The notes below the pieces were generated by a model. That model was not told the origin of the DNA, ran no database searches, and saw only the letters and a program-made list of their open reading frames with translations. 64,000 bases of DNA from Ewingella sp963519305 (GTDB lineage Bacteria; Pseudomonadota; Gammaproteobacteria; Enterobacterales; Enterobacteriaceae). A program made the position numbers and the translations under genes. The stretch lies in assembly GCA_963519305.1 (NCBI GenBank), contig CAUQMS010000011.1:1-64000 (forward strand), read 5' to 3'. The stretch's first letter is position 1; each line of letters opens with the position of its first letter. Below are positions 35,708 through 46,321 of this stretch, piece by piece.

Positions 35708-36379
35708 TTAAATTGAATCTAAGTCAAAATAATAGGTCATATCAGTTCGGCCATCGACAGGTCTTTCAGAAGAAAAAATAGCCCGAATTCCTTCTGGTGA
35801 GAGGGCCGTACCACTCCATAAAGCAATGTCATCGTAAATAATAGCGTTACCTTGATCCTTATACTCACCTAATGAATCCTGGGCAAAAGTAATACGTTCC
35901 CCATTATTGGCTAAAAATGCAGAACTATGGGAATGAAATGTTTTTGTCATGAGTTCTCCACCTGAGACACCAAAATACATATGATAATCGTCATTATCAT
36001 ATGTGAATGCGATATAAACCCATTCATCATGTGGAACAAGGTCAAACTCAGCCGTTACTTTGGTAGCTCCGCGGTCAGGGGAAGGAACAAAGTCAAAAAC
36101 AGTTTTATTTGTCCGGGCATCACTGAAAATTGATACACCAGGCTCATTGAACGATCCAGAAGGCATGCTTTGGAGGTAAATTAATTCCCCCTGTGTTGGG
36201 CCAATAACTTTGCACCAGAAACTAACCGTCAGCTGTGAGCGGCTATTCATTTTCTTTTCTGCTTCAACTGACAGATGTGCATATTGCCCTTTGTTAGGAT
36301 TAAGAAGTATTGCATTGTTAAATTTACCTGGAACTAATGATTCTTCGGTAGTGTTAACTAATATAAGGTCGTTTGACAT
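35708..36379 (-). CDS. LamG/concanavalin-like jellyroll protein of unknown function
   Basis: 223 residues with no signal peptide or membrane segment. The pattern fits one LamG-type jellyroll (Laminin G_3 / ConA-like lectin): NNAILLNPNKGQYAHL near the start, SRSQLTVSFWCKVIG near 46, HDEWVYIAFTYDNDDYHMYF near 116, and the closing IIYDDIALWSGTALSPEGIRAIFSS near 180. Such domains often bind carbohydrates or support adhesion. AGGGG lies 7 bp before the ATG. The gene is alone, with AT-rich flanks, between lpd and acnB, where E. coli has yacH. Probably horizontally acquired; function unknown. Confidence 0.65.
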   Translation of the reverse strand: MSNDLILVNTTEESLVPGKFNNAILLNPNKGQYAHLSVEAEKKMNSRSQLTVSFWCKVIGPTQGELIYLQSMPSGSFNEPGVSIFSDARTNKTVFDFVPSPDRGATKVTAEFDLVPHDEWVYIAFTYDNDDYHMYFGVSGGELMTKTFHSHSSAFLANNGERITFAQDSLGEYKDQGNAIIYDDIALWSGTALSPEGIRAIFSSERPVDGRTDMTYYFDLDSI

Positions 36380-37000
36380 GATAATCCCCTTAGGTTTGAA
36401 CGATAGTTAGCTGTATGCGAGCATCGCTTAAAGCATGTAGCGGGATAAATTATGAGATGTTTTTTACTTCATGTACTAATAACATCACATAAAATATTAT
36501 TTTTATGAAATAATTATATTGTGAAGGTTTTTAGATAGACGTTTACCTATAACATTGATTATATAAAAAATCTAAATCATCATTAATATGATTATTATCG
36601 ACCAAACGAGTGGGTTTTATATTTATACCCCCGAGCCTCCTCATATCCAGGTAACAAGAATGTCATTTTATTCCCTTTTTAAACCAGGTCTATTATGCTC
36701 TGTCACTGGATGGACAGCCGATCCGTCTGCGCTCAACGATTCAGCAAAGATTTAATGTTGCTTTTATGTGAACGAATTAACAAGCAGGTGAAACCCTGCT
36801 ATGCTGCCCAAGCCGCAAAGGGCCACTGTGCTTAGGTTCAGGACGTGTCAGCTTTACCTATCAAGTTGGCAAAGAAACAAGCATACCCGCAGTGTCCCGA
36901 CTCGTCAGACCGTTTGAAAGCCCCTGTCCCTACAGGCATGACGTCAGTTTGATGATGGAAGCCAGGCATAATAAATGACAATGAGAGCGAGGAGAAAGTC
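36380..37000. other. Long AT-rich gap upstream of acnB
   Basis: No convincing coding frame on either strand. The left half (36420-36620) is very AT-rich, in keeping with the imported LamG gene. The right half holds the acnB control region, including the promoter candidate at 36777. Confidence 0.6.
36777..36805 (+). promoter_or_regulatory. Candidate acnB promoter
   Basis: TTAACA, 17 bp, TATGCT. This predicts a long leader of about 190 nt before the GTG start. E. coli acnB also has a regulated leader (RyhB, apo-AcnB). Found by consensus only. Confidence 0.45.
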
Positions 37001-39598
37001 GTGCTAGAAGAATACCGTAAGCACGTAGCCGAGCGTGCTGCTGAGGGCATCGTCCCCAAGCCACTTGATGCTGCACAGATGGCAGCGCTGGTCGAGTCCC
37101 TGAAGAATCCGCCAAAAGGCGAAGAAGACACTCTGTTAGACCTGCTGATTAATCGTGTTCCGCCAGGCGTTGATGAAGCCGCCTATGTTAAAGCCGGGTT
37201 CCTGGCTGCCGTCGTTAAAGGCGAAACCACCTCCCCGTTGGTTACCCGTGAAAAAGCCGTTGAACTGCTGGGCACCATGCAGGGTGGCTACAATATTCAT
37301 CCGCTGATCGACGCGCTGGATGATGAGACACTGGCTCCTATCGCCGCAAAAGCGCTGTCCCATACCTTGCTGATGTTCGATAACTTCTACGATGTGGAAG
37401 AGAAGGCGCACGCAGGTAACGAACACGCGAAAAAAATTCTACAGTCGTGGGCTGATGCCGAATGGTATCTGTCACGTTCACCGCTGGCCGAAAAAATCAC
37501 CGTGACCGTTTTCAAGGTGACCGGCGAAACGAACACCGATGATTTGTCTCCTGCTCAGGATGCCTGGTCCCGTCCGGATATTCCTCTGCATGCGCTGGCG
37601 ATGCTGAAAAACGAACGCGAAGGCATTGTGCCTGACGCGCCGGGCAGCGTGGGTCCAATCAAACAAATTAACGAACTGAACAAAAAAGGCTTCCCGCTGG
37701 CGTATGTCGGTGATGTGGTCGGTACTGGTTCTTCGCGCAAATCCGCCACCAACTCGGTGCTGTGGTTCATGGGCGACGACATCCCACACGTGCCGAACAA
37801 GCGCGGTGGCGGTGTGGTTCTGGGCAGCAAAATTGCGCCAATCTTCTTTAACACCATGGAAGATGCCGGTGCACTGCCAATCGAAGTGGACGTTTCTGAC
37901 CTGAATATGGGCGATGTGGTCGACATCTTCCCGTACCTTGGCGAAGTGCGTAACCACGAGACCGGTGCTGTTGTGACCACCTTCGAGCTGAAAACCGACG
38001 TGCTTCTCGACGAAGTGCGCGCCGGTGGCCGTATTCCGCTGATCATTGGCCGTGGTTTAACTACCAAAGCCCGTGAATCGCTGAAACTGCCTCAGAGCGA
38101 CGTGTTCCGCATTGCCAAGCCGGTTGCTGCCAGCAACAAAGGCTACTCGCTGGCACAGAAAATGGTGGGCCGCGCTTGTGGTGTTGCCGGTATTCGCCCT
38201 GGCGAATACTGCGAACCTAAAATGGCGTCCGTGGGTTCTCAGGACACCACCGGCCCGATGACCCGCGATGAGTTGAAAGATCTGGCTTGTCTGGGTTTCT
38301 CGGCTGATCTGGTGATGCAATCATTCTGTCATACCGCGGCTTATCCTAAGCCGGTTGACGTGACCACTCACCATACGCTGCCGGACTTCATCATGAACCG
38401 CGGCGGTGTGTCACTGCGTCCTGGCGACGGTATCATCCACTCGTGGCTGAACCGTATGCTATTGCCTGACACCGTCGGCACCGGCGGTGACTCCCATACC
38501 CGTTTCCCAATCGGGATTTCATTCCCGGCGGGTTCGGGGCTGGTAGCCTTCGCGGCAGCGACCGGCGTGATGCCTCTTGATATGCCAGAGTCCGTACTGG
38601 TACGTTTCAAAGGCAAAATGCAGCCGGGGATCACCCTGCGTGATCTGGTTCATGCCATTCCTTATTACGCGATTAAAGAAGGTCATCTGACCGTTGAGAA
38701 GAAGGGTAAGAAAAACCTCTTCTCTGGCCGTATTCTGGAAATCGAAGGTCTGCCGGAACTGAAAGTGGAACAGGCGTTTGAACTGGCGGATGCGTCCGCA
38801 GAGCGTTCAGCGGCCGGTTGCACCATCAAACTGGATCAGGCACCGATCAAAGAGTACCTCAGCTCCAACATCGTGCTGCTGAAGTGGATGATCTCTGAAG
38901 GTTATGGCGATCGCCGTACCATTGAGCGCCGCATCAAAGGCATGGAAGAGTGGCTGGCGAACCCAAGTCTGCTCGAAGCTGACGCTGACGCCGAGTACGC
39001 GGCCGTGATCGAAATCGATCTGGCTGACATCAAGGAGCCAATCCTCTGTGCGCCGAACGATCCGGACGATGCACGCCTGCTCTCTGACGTGCAGAACAGC
39101 AAAATCGATGAAGTCTTTATCGGTTCATGTATGACCAACATTGGTCACTTCCGGGCGGCCGGTAAGTTGCTCGACAGCCACAAAGGCGCGTTGCCAACCC
39201 GTCTGTGGGTTGCGCCACCGACCAAAATGGATGCTGCCCAGTTGACCGAAGAGGGCTACTACAGCATCTTCGGTAAGAGCGGTGCGCGGGTTGAAATTCC
39301 GGGTTGTTCACTGTGTATGGGTAACCAGGCGCGTGTTGCTGACGGCGCGACGGTGGTTTCCACCTCAACCCGTAACTTCCCGAACCGTCTGGGTAATGGC
39401 GCTAACGTCTATCTGGCCTCAGCTGAACTGGCTGCGGTAGCGTCCCTGTTGGGCCGTTTACCTACGCCAGCGGAGTATCTGGGCTACATGGAACAGGTCG
39501 ACAAGACGGCAGTGGATACTTACCGCTACCTGAACTTCGACAAGCTGAGCGAATACACCGACAAAGCTGACGGCGTGATCTTCCAGACCGCCGTCTAA
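37001..39598 (+). CDS. acnB: Aconitate hydratase B, AcnB
   Basis: Main TCA-cycle aconitase with a [4Fe-4S] cluster; also a 2-methylisocitrate dehydratase and an iron-responsive mRNA binder in E. coli. The 865 residues equal the E. coli protein. Order is the HEAT-like domain (1-160, MLEEYRKHVAERAAEGI), the swivel domain (KVTGETNTDDLSPAQDAWSRPD) and the catalytic domains. Cluster Cys residues fit SCMTNIGHF and IPGCSLCMGNQ. Starts with GTG, with GAGGAG 7 bp upstream. Confidence 0.97.
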   Translation: MLEEYRKHVAERAAEGIVPKPLDAAQMAALVESLKNPPKGEEDTLLDLLINRVPPGVDEAAYVKAGFLAAVVKGETTSPLVTREKAVELLGTMQGGYNIHPLIDALDDETLAPIAAKALSHTLLMFDNFYDVEEKAHAGNEHAKKILQSWADAEWYLSRSPLAEKITVTVFKVTGETNTDDLSPAQDAWSRPDIPLHALAMLKNEREGIVPDAPGSVGPIKQINELNKKGFPLAYVGDVVGTGSSRKSATNSVLWFMGDDIPHVPNKRGGGVVLGSKIAPIFFNTMEDAGALPIEVDVSDLNMGDVVDIFPYLGEVRNHETGAVVTTFELKTDVLLDEVRAGGRIPLIIGRGLTTKARESLKLPQSDVFRIAKPVAASNKGYSLAQKMVGRACGVAGIRPGEYCEPKMASVGSQDTTGPMTRDELKDLACLGFSADLVMQSFCHTAAYPKPVDVTTHHTLPDFIMNRGGVSLRPGDGIIHSWLNRMLLPDTVGTGGDSHTRFPIGISFPAGSGLVAFAAATGVMPLDMPESVLVRFKGKMQPGITLRDLVHAIPYYAIKEGHLTVEKKGKKNLFSGRILEIEGLPELKVEQAFELADASAERSAAGCTIKLDQAPIKEYLSSNIVLLKWMISEGYGDRRTIERRIKGMEEWLANPSLLEADADAEYAAVIEIDLADIKEPILCAPNDPDDARLLSDVQNSKIDEVFIGSCMTNIGHFRAAGKLLDSHKGALPTRLWVAPPTKMDAAQLTEEGYYSIFGKSGARVEIPGCSLCMGNQARVADGATVVSTSTRNFPNRLGNGANVYLASAELAAVASLLGRLPTPAEYLGYMEQVDKTAVDTYRYLNFDKLSEYTDKADGVIFQTAV

Positions 39599-39622
39599 AT
39601 CGTTATATTTGCGCCAGTGATG

Positions 39623-39648
39623 AAAGGGAACCTCGGTTCCCTTTTTTT
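39623..39648 (+). terminator. Terminator after acnB
   Basis: 10-bp perfect stem aaagggaacc / ggttcccttt with a 2-nt DNA loop and a 7-T run, 25 bp after the acnB stop. Confidence 0.9.
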
Positions 39649-42432
39649 CGCTCTATTCTTTTCCCTATATTTATTAATACCCCACGTTGTTATTATTACT
39701 TAACTACTCATTAAGTAGAGCATTTTAGTCCGATGGGTTAAATTTCGCGCATTCTGCGAAGTCGCTGACCCGTGCTCAAGGCTGTTTCGCAAGGTTTTTT
39801 CTATCAAATCTTTTGAGACAAATACTTTATGCGTATCTCCAAACCTCTATGCCTGTTGCAAATAGGCGTACAGTTCTTCTATTCCTCGCTTTGCGTCTAC
39901 AGCTTTTCCTTTGAGGCAATAGCCGACACCAAACCGCCTCATAACGTGACGGAAAACCCGATCGCTCACTCCTCTGCACCCGCTAAAGAGGGCGACTCTG
40001 CGGTAAAATCCGCGGATACCGGCGGCGATCTTGCCGGCATGGCTGTTCAGGCCGGCGGCATGTTGCAAAATGGTGCCCTCAAAGATCAGCTGGTGTCGGG
40101 GGCGACGGGCAAAGCGGCGCAGGGTGTGGAGTAGTGGCTTAATCAGTTTGGAACCGCGCGCGTAAAAGTTTCCGCCGACAATAACTTCTCCCTGGAAGAG
40201 GCCGAGTTAGATGTATTACTGCCTCTCTACGATGATAAAAAAGCGAATTTAATTTTCACCCAATTGGGCTCCCGCCGGGTTGACGACCGCAACATTATCA
40301 ATACCGGCGTGGGTTACCGCCATTTTTCTCCCAAATGGATGTGGGGAGCGAATACTTTTTATGATCGTCAGATTTCTGAGAACCATCACCAGCGGTTTGG
40401 CGTGGGAGGGGAACTCGGCTGGGACTATTTGAAAATATCCGCCAATGGCTATATGCGGCTGTCCGACTGGATGGCCTCGTCGCGTTATGAGGATTATGAC
40501 GAACGCGCGGCCAACGGGTTTGATATCCGCACGGAAGGCTAGCTGCCCGCCTGGCCTCAGCTGGGCGCCAGCATCATGTACGAGCAATATTTTGGTGAGA
40601 ACGTCGACCTGTTCAATGATGACACCAACCGGCAGAAAGACCCGTATGCGGTCACGGTCGGTGTCAACTATACGCCGTTTACGCTGGTCACCGCCGGCAT
40701 CAGCCAGAAGATGGGCAAGGGCGATACTCAGGATACGCAGTTCAATCTCAGCTTCAGCTACTCGCCTTCCGTCGGGCTGGATAAACAGCTGGATCCCGGC
40801 CAGGTGGCGCTGCGCCGCTCTCTGCAGGGCAGCCGCCAGGATCTGGTTAACCGCAACAACACCATCGTGCTGGATTACCGTAAGCAGGATCTGATATCAC
40901 TGGGTTTACCGGAAAAAATGGAAGGCGCTGAAGGCGTGACCTTACCGGTTTCTGCGACCATCAACAGCAAATATGGCGTGGACCGCATCGACTGGCAGGC
41001 TGACAGCCTGACCCAACACGGCGGGAAAATCACCCGCGACGCGCGCTCAGGTCAGTACAGTATGACGCTGCCGGATTACCAGTACGGCGGCGCCAGTAAC
41101 CATTACGTGGTCACCGGCAAGGCCTATGATGCGAAAGGCAACGACTCGAATAACAGCCAGATGAACGTTTACGTTAACGGGTTTGATGCCTCAACCTGGC
41201 AGACCACGACCACCGCTGGCCGGGCCACGCTGCCGGCAGACGGTATCAGTACCTCAACGATCGCGGTGAATCTGGTAGCCTCTGACCAGCAGCCTGTCAC
41301 CGGTATGGCGGGCCAGCTCGCCGCGACGGTTAAACTGACGCCAGCCGGGATGCAAAAGGGCGTCCTGTCCGCGGCACCGGTGCAAAATGCGACGGTCTCA
41401 GGCTTTACCGAGGCGTCACCGGGCGTTTACACCGGTACATTTACCAGCGGCAACGTCGCCGGGGCGGCGGACATCGTGCCCGTTATCAACGGCACGACGA
41501 CGCTGTCAGGCACCCGCATTATGTTGCAGGGCCTGAACGTGGCGCCCGCACTCAGCACGCTGACGGCGTCTAAAACCAACGCACTGGCCAACGGGACCGA
41601 TACGGTTCAGCTCACGGCCAAAGTGACCACGCCTGATGGCGCACCTTATCAGGGCGTGACCGTTTTCTGGGACGCCGACAACGCTGCCGCGCAGCTTTCA
41701 GGTGCCCAGAGTATCAGTGATGAAAATGGCGTGGCCACGATAACGGTCAGCAGTCTCAGCGTCATCAATACCGCCGTGTCGGCCCGGATTGAGCAGGGAG
41801 GGACGCTGAAAAGCGAGGCGCTGAGTTTTGGTGCCGACACTTCTTCTGCACAGGTTATTAGCCTCAGTGCGGATAAACTGCAGGCCCTTGCCAGCAATAC
41901 GGACAACGTCACGCTGGTAGCGACCGTCCGTAATGCGCAAAACCAACCACTCACCGGTGCTAAAGTTGACTGGACGGTCGAGCAGGGCACAGCGACGTTG
42001 AATGCGCAGCAAAGTACAACGGATGAACAGGGGAATGCGCAAATTACGCTGGCATCCAGCGTTGCGGGGGATGTCGTAGTGTCTGCCCGCGCCGGCACGA
42101 CGGAAGCCAAAAACTCTGATGCGATAAGCTTTGTCGCCGACAGCGCCAGTATGAATATCACCACCCTGACGCTGGATAAAACCCAGGCGCTGGCTAATGG
42201 TTCTGACGCGGTGACCTATACGGCCACGGTGACCGATGCCAACGGCAATAAAGTACAGGGCGCGCCGGTAAACTGGAGCAGCGATAAGGCGACGGCCCAG
42301 CTCTCGGCCAGCCTTGTCAGCACAGACGCGCAGGGGCAGGCGACGATCCGCGTGATCACAACTACGGCCAGCGACGTGGTTATCTCCGCCCAGTTGCCGG
42401 CCGGTACCGCTAAGGCGGCCGACGCCGCGACC

Positions 42433-43335
42433 TTTATTGCGGATGCCAGTACGGCAAAACTCAGTACCGTCACGGCAGATAAGACGCAGGCGCTGGCCAA
42501 CGGCACCGACGTCATCACGCTGAGCACCACGGTGACCGATGCCAGCGGTAATCCGCTCAGCAATGCTGACGTGAGCTGGAGCGCTACCCCGACGGCGGGG
42601 ACGCCGTCTTCAGACAGCACGAAGACGGATGCGCAGGGGCTGACCACCATCCGCCTGACGTCCTCCAGCGTGACGGACTACAGCGTGACGGCCTCAGTCA
42701 ACGGCACTCAGGCGACGTCGCCGACGCAGACGTTTAGCGCCGATGCGTTCACGGCGCACCTGACCAGCCTGGTCGCCGATAAAACCGCCGCAGTGGTGGC
42801 GGGGAAAGATAGGGTCAACCTGAGCGCGACGGTGCTGGATGCGAATAATCATCCGGTGCAGGGCGTGACGGTCAGTTGGAGCAGCGATAACAGCAGCGGC
42901 ACGTTCACGCCGGTGTCGGGTGTGACCGGAGTCGACGGTATTGCGGTCGCACAATTTATCGGCACCAAAGCCCAGACCACGGTCATTACCGCGACCATGG
43001 GCAGTGGCAGCAAAACCCAGTCGCTTGAGATGATTGCAGACAACAGCACCGCCAGGTTCGGCACCGTCACGGCCAGTAAAACTCAGGCGCTGGCCAACGG
43101 CACCGACGTGGTGATCTGGACGGCCACCGTGGAGGACGCCAACCAGAACCCGATTAACAATATGGCGGTGAACTGGAGCAGCGATAACGTCAGCGTTACG
43201 CCAGCAAACGGCAGTACATCAACGAATGCCAGCGGCGTGGCGACGGTGACGGCGACGTCAACCCAAACAGCGGATGCCGTCATGACGGCGGCACTGACCA
43301 CGCCAGCTCTGAGCAGCAGCGCCAGTAAAGTGAGC
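42433..43335 (+). repeat. Tandem duplication, copy 1 (903 bp, three Ig domains)
   Basis: A unit of three Ig domains (DKTQALANG, DKTAAVVAG, SKTQALANG type). The next 888 bp are a nearly identical copy with only scattered single-base changes (for example SAV for STV). The high identity implies recent duplication or gene conversion. Confidence 0.93.
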
Positions 43336-44223
43336 TTTATTGCGGATGCCAGTACGGCAAAACTCAGTGCCGTCACGGCAGATAAGACGCAGGCGCTGGC
43401 CAACGGCACCGACGTCATCACGCTGAGCACCACGGTGACCGATGCCAGCGGTAATCCGCTCAGCAATGCTGACGTGAGCTGGAGCGCTACCCCGACGGCG
43501 GGGACGCCGTCTTCAGACAGCACGAAGACGGATGCGCAGGGGCTGACCACCATCCGCCTGACGTCCTCCAGCGTGACGGCCTCAGTCAACGGCACTCAGG
43601 CGACGTCGCCGACGCTGACGTTTAGCGCCGATGCGTTCACGGCGCACCTGACCAGCCTGGTCGCCGATAAAACCGCCGCAGTGGTGGCGGGGAAAGATAG
43701 GGTCAACCTGAGCGCGACGGTGCTGGATGCGAATAATCATCCGGTGCAGGGCGTGACGGTCAGTTGGAGCAGCGATAACAGCAGCGGCACGTTCACGCCG
43801 GTGTCGGGTGTGACCGGAGTCGACGGTATTGCGGTCGCACAATTTATCGGCACCAAAGCCCAGACCACGGTCATTACCGCGACCATGGGCAGTGGCAGCA
43901 AAACCCAGTCGCTTGAGATGATTGCAGACAACAGCACCGCCAGGTTCGGCACCGTCACGGCCAGTAAAACTCAGGCGCTGGCCAACGGCACCGACGTGGT
44001 GATCTGGACGGCCACCGTGGAGGACGCCAACCAGAACCCGATTAACAATATGGCGGTGAACTGGAGCAGCGATAACGTCAGCGTTACGCCAGCAAACAGC
44101 AGCACATCAACGAATGCCAGCGGCGTGGCGACGGTGACGGCGACGTCAACCCAAACGGCGGATGCCGTCATGACGGCGGCACTGACTACACCAGCTCTGA
44201 GCAGCAGCGCCAGTAAAGTGAGC
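43336..44223 (+). repeat. Tandem duplication, copy 2 (888 bp)
   Basis: Same unit as 42433-43335, shorter by exactly 15 bp. Copy 1 reads agcgtgacg-gactac-agcgtgacg (coding VTDYSVT); copy 2 keeps one agcgtgacg. The loss removes five residues in frame and fits slippage between 9-bp direct repeats. A third, diverged triplet with the same domain order follows (44224-45120). Confidence 0.93.
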
Positions 44224-45870
44224 TTTATTGCGGATGTCAGTACGGCACAGCTGAGTACGGTGACCACGGATAAAACGCAGGCTCTGGCGAACGGAACCGA
44301 GGCAGCCACGCTTGCGACCACGGTCACGGATGCCCAGGGTAACCCGCTGGAGGATGTGGATGTAAACTGGAGCGTGAGCCCGGTTACCGGCACCTTATCG
44401 TCGACGTCGACAAAAACCACGGCGCAGGGCATGACTACCGTGACGCTGAGCTCGCTGACGGTGGGTAATGATACCGTCACGGCCTCTGTTAACGGCAAAA
44501 CGGCGTCGTCCCCGGCGATTGCATTTATTGCTGATGCGGCCACGGCGAAGATTGCCACGCTGACGGCGGATAAAACCACAGCGGTTGTTGCGGGTGTGGA
44601 TACCGTGGCGCTGCAGGCGACGGTTCTGGATGCGAACAATCACCCGGTGGCGAATATTCCGGTGACCTGGAGCAGCGATAACGCGGCGGGTATTTTGGCG
44701 GCGGTGTCGGGCGTGACGGATATCAACGGGGTGGCCAGCGCCACGCTGAGCTCAACGCTGGCGCAGAACACTGTGGTCACGGCCAGCGCGGGGAGCAGCC
44801 AGAAAACGCTGCCGGTGGAGATAATTGCCGATGCGGCCAGCGCGCAGGTGACGATGGCGGCGGATAAAACGCAGGCGGTGGCGAATGGCACAGAAGCGGT
44901 GACCTGGACGGCGACGGTGAAAGATACCAATAGTAATCCGGTTAAGGCGGTCAGCGTTGACTGGAGCGGCGATAATGCCAGCGTGACGCTGGCGGGCAGC
45001 ACCAGCCAGACCACGGCGGCAGGCACGGCGACCGTGACCGGGACATCGCTGAAAACGGGCAGCGAGATTGTGACGGCGACGCTCACTCAGCAGCAGCGTG
45101 CGGCAAGCGCGGCGGCGGTCAGTTATATTGCCGACGTCAGCACCGCCGACATTGCATCGCTGACGGTGGATCGGCCAACGGCGTCCGCTAACGGGAGCGA
45201 TAAGGCGGCATTTACCGCCACCGTGAAAGATGCGCAGGGCAACCTTGTCACCAATGCTGCGGTGAATTGGGCGACCACGCTGAATACCCTGGCGGACATA
45301 ACCAGTCAGACTAACGCGTCCGGCGTCGCGACGATGACACTGTCCGGTACAGCAAGCGGTGATGCAACCGTGACGGCGAGCGTGGGCGGGAAGTCAAAAT
45401 CGGCCATGACGAAGTTTGTTAGTCAGATTAACAGCGACTGGAACATCACGGGAGCATCAGGCAAATTTAGCACCAACTTTATTACAGGCTATGGGTACAT
45501 GGGATTTGTCGCCGTGGCGCCTACCGGAGGACCGACGTCATTAGTGTATGTAGAAAATGGAGTGACACCGCTGACCACGCCAATGACCGATGAGCAGGGG
45601 CAGCAAGTCACCGTAAACTTTGGCGGGCAGCGGACGACGTATTGTTCGACACATACTTTTAATACGTATGCAGGATGTTCAGGCGGGGGAGACGTAAGAG
45701 CAGATTTACTTTATTCCGCCAGCGATAACCCAGGTCTACCTGCCGGTGTTTATCATGGAACGATTCATTTTGCAGGTCAGGACAGAGATGCCAGCGGTGT
45801 AAATTCATTTAATTATGAAGTCAGCGTCAGCCTGACGGTGCCGTAATCTCATTATTCGTTTTACAAGCTT

Positions 45871-45898
45871 AAAGGCGGGAGAAATCCCGCCTTTTTTA
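45871..45898 (+). terminator. Terminator after the inverse autotransporter gene
   Basis: 10-bp perfect stem aaaggcggga / tcccgccttt with a gaaa loop and a T-run, 25 bp after the stop. Confidence 0.9.
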
Positions 45899-45951
45899 CT
45901 GGTATCATGAGTGAGTTTTTTAGGGCTTGTGATGATTTTTGAGGACTCACC

Positions 45952-46317
45952 ATGGACTACGATTTTTTGCGCGACATCACCGGAGAGGTCAAAGTGCGTT
46001 TTTCAATGGGCCATGAAGTGGTTGGACATTGGATTAACGAGGAAGTGAAGGGCGATTTCAGCGTGCTCGACAAGGTTGAAGCAGCCATAGCGGATGTGAA
46101 AGGCAGCGAGCGTCAGTGGGAACTGATCGGCCACGAATACACCCTGCTGCTCGGCGATGACGAAGTGATGCTCCGCGCCAATCAACTGGGCTTCGAAGGC
46201 GATGAAATGGAAGAGGGCCTGAGCTACTACGACGAAGAGAGCCTGGCTTTTTGCGGCGTAGAGGACTTTCTGCAAGTCCTCGCGAAATACCGCACCTTCG
46301 TGACTACCTATAAATAA
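45952..46317 (+). CDS. yacL: YacL family protein (UPF0231)
   Basis: 121-residue acidic protein of unknown function, nearly colinear with E. coli YacL: MDYDFLRDITGEVKVRFSMGH at the start, GHEYTLLLGDDEVMLRANQL near 62 and EEGLSYYDEESLAFCGVEDF near 87. In E. coli the gene follows acnB directly; here the adhesin gene separates them. No catalytic motif is visible. Confidence 0.93.
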   Translation: MDYDFLRDITGEVKVRFSMGHEVVGHWINEEVKGDFSVLDKVEAAIADVKGSERQWELIGHEYTLLLGDDEVMLRANQLGFEGDEMEEGLSYYDEESLAFCGVEDFLQVLAKYRTFVTTYK

Positions 46318-46321
46318 CCTG

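Larger units (their letters stand above)
39829..45846 (+). pseudogene. Invasin/intimin-type inverse autotransporter with two in-frame TAG codons
   Basis: One open frame of 2006 codons, interrupted only by TAG at 40132-40134 (codon 102) and TAG at 40540-40542 (codon 238). Signal peptide 1-33 (cleavage likely after FEAIA). The inverse-autotransporter barrel spans about codons 85-325: WLNQFGTARVKVS, GVGYRHF, MWGANTFYDRQ, then VTVGVNYTPFTLVTAG. An intimin-like Ig domain follows, then about 14 Big_1-type Ig repeats of ~100 residues (DKTQALANGTD...). A ~140-residue C-terminal domain has two Cys (YCSTHTFNTYAGC). The first stop replaces a residue normally just before WL in this family, the second a Tyr-like position in EG-x-LPAWPQLG. 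Without read-through no exported adhesin can form. Confidence 0.85.

Noticed and set aside
40264..40542. Separate gene starting at a TTG inside the adhesin barrel
   Set aside because: Same frame as the flanking segments, no ribosome site, and the translation is plain mid-barrel sequence.
42433..44223. CRISPR-like periodicity
   Set aside because: The repeats are protein-coding 0.9-kb units, not short repeats with unique spacers. No CRISPR array or cas gene is seen in the window.
41649..45086. Several antisense frames of 70-220 codons opposite the Ig repeats
   Set aside because: They recur at the repeat period and are by-products of biased codon use in the adhesin, without starts or family resemblance.
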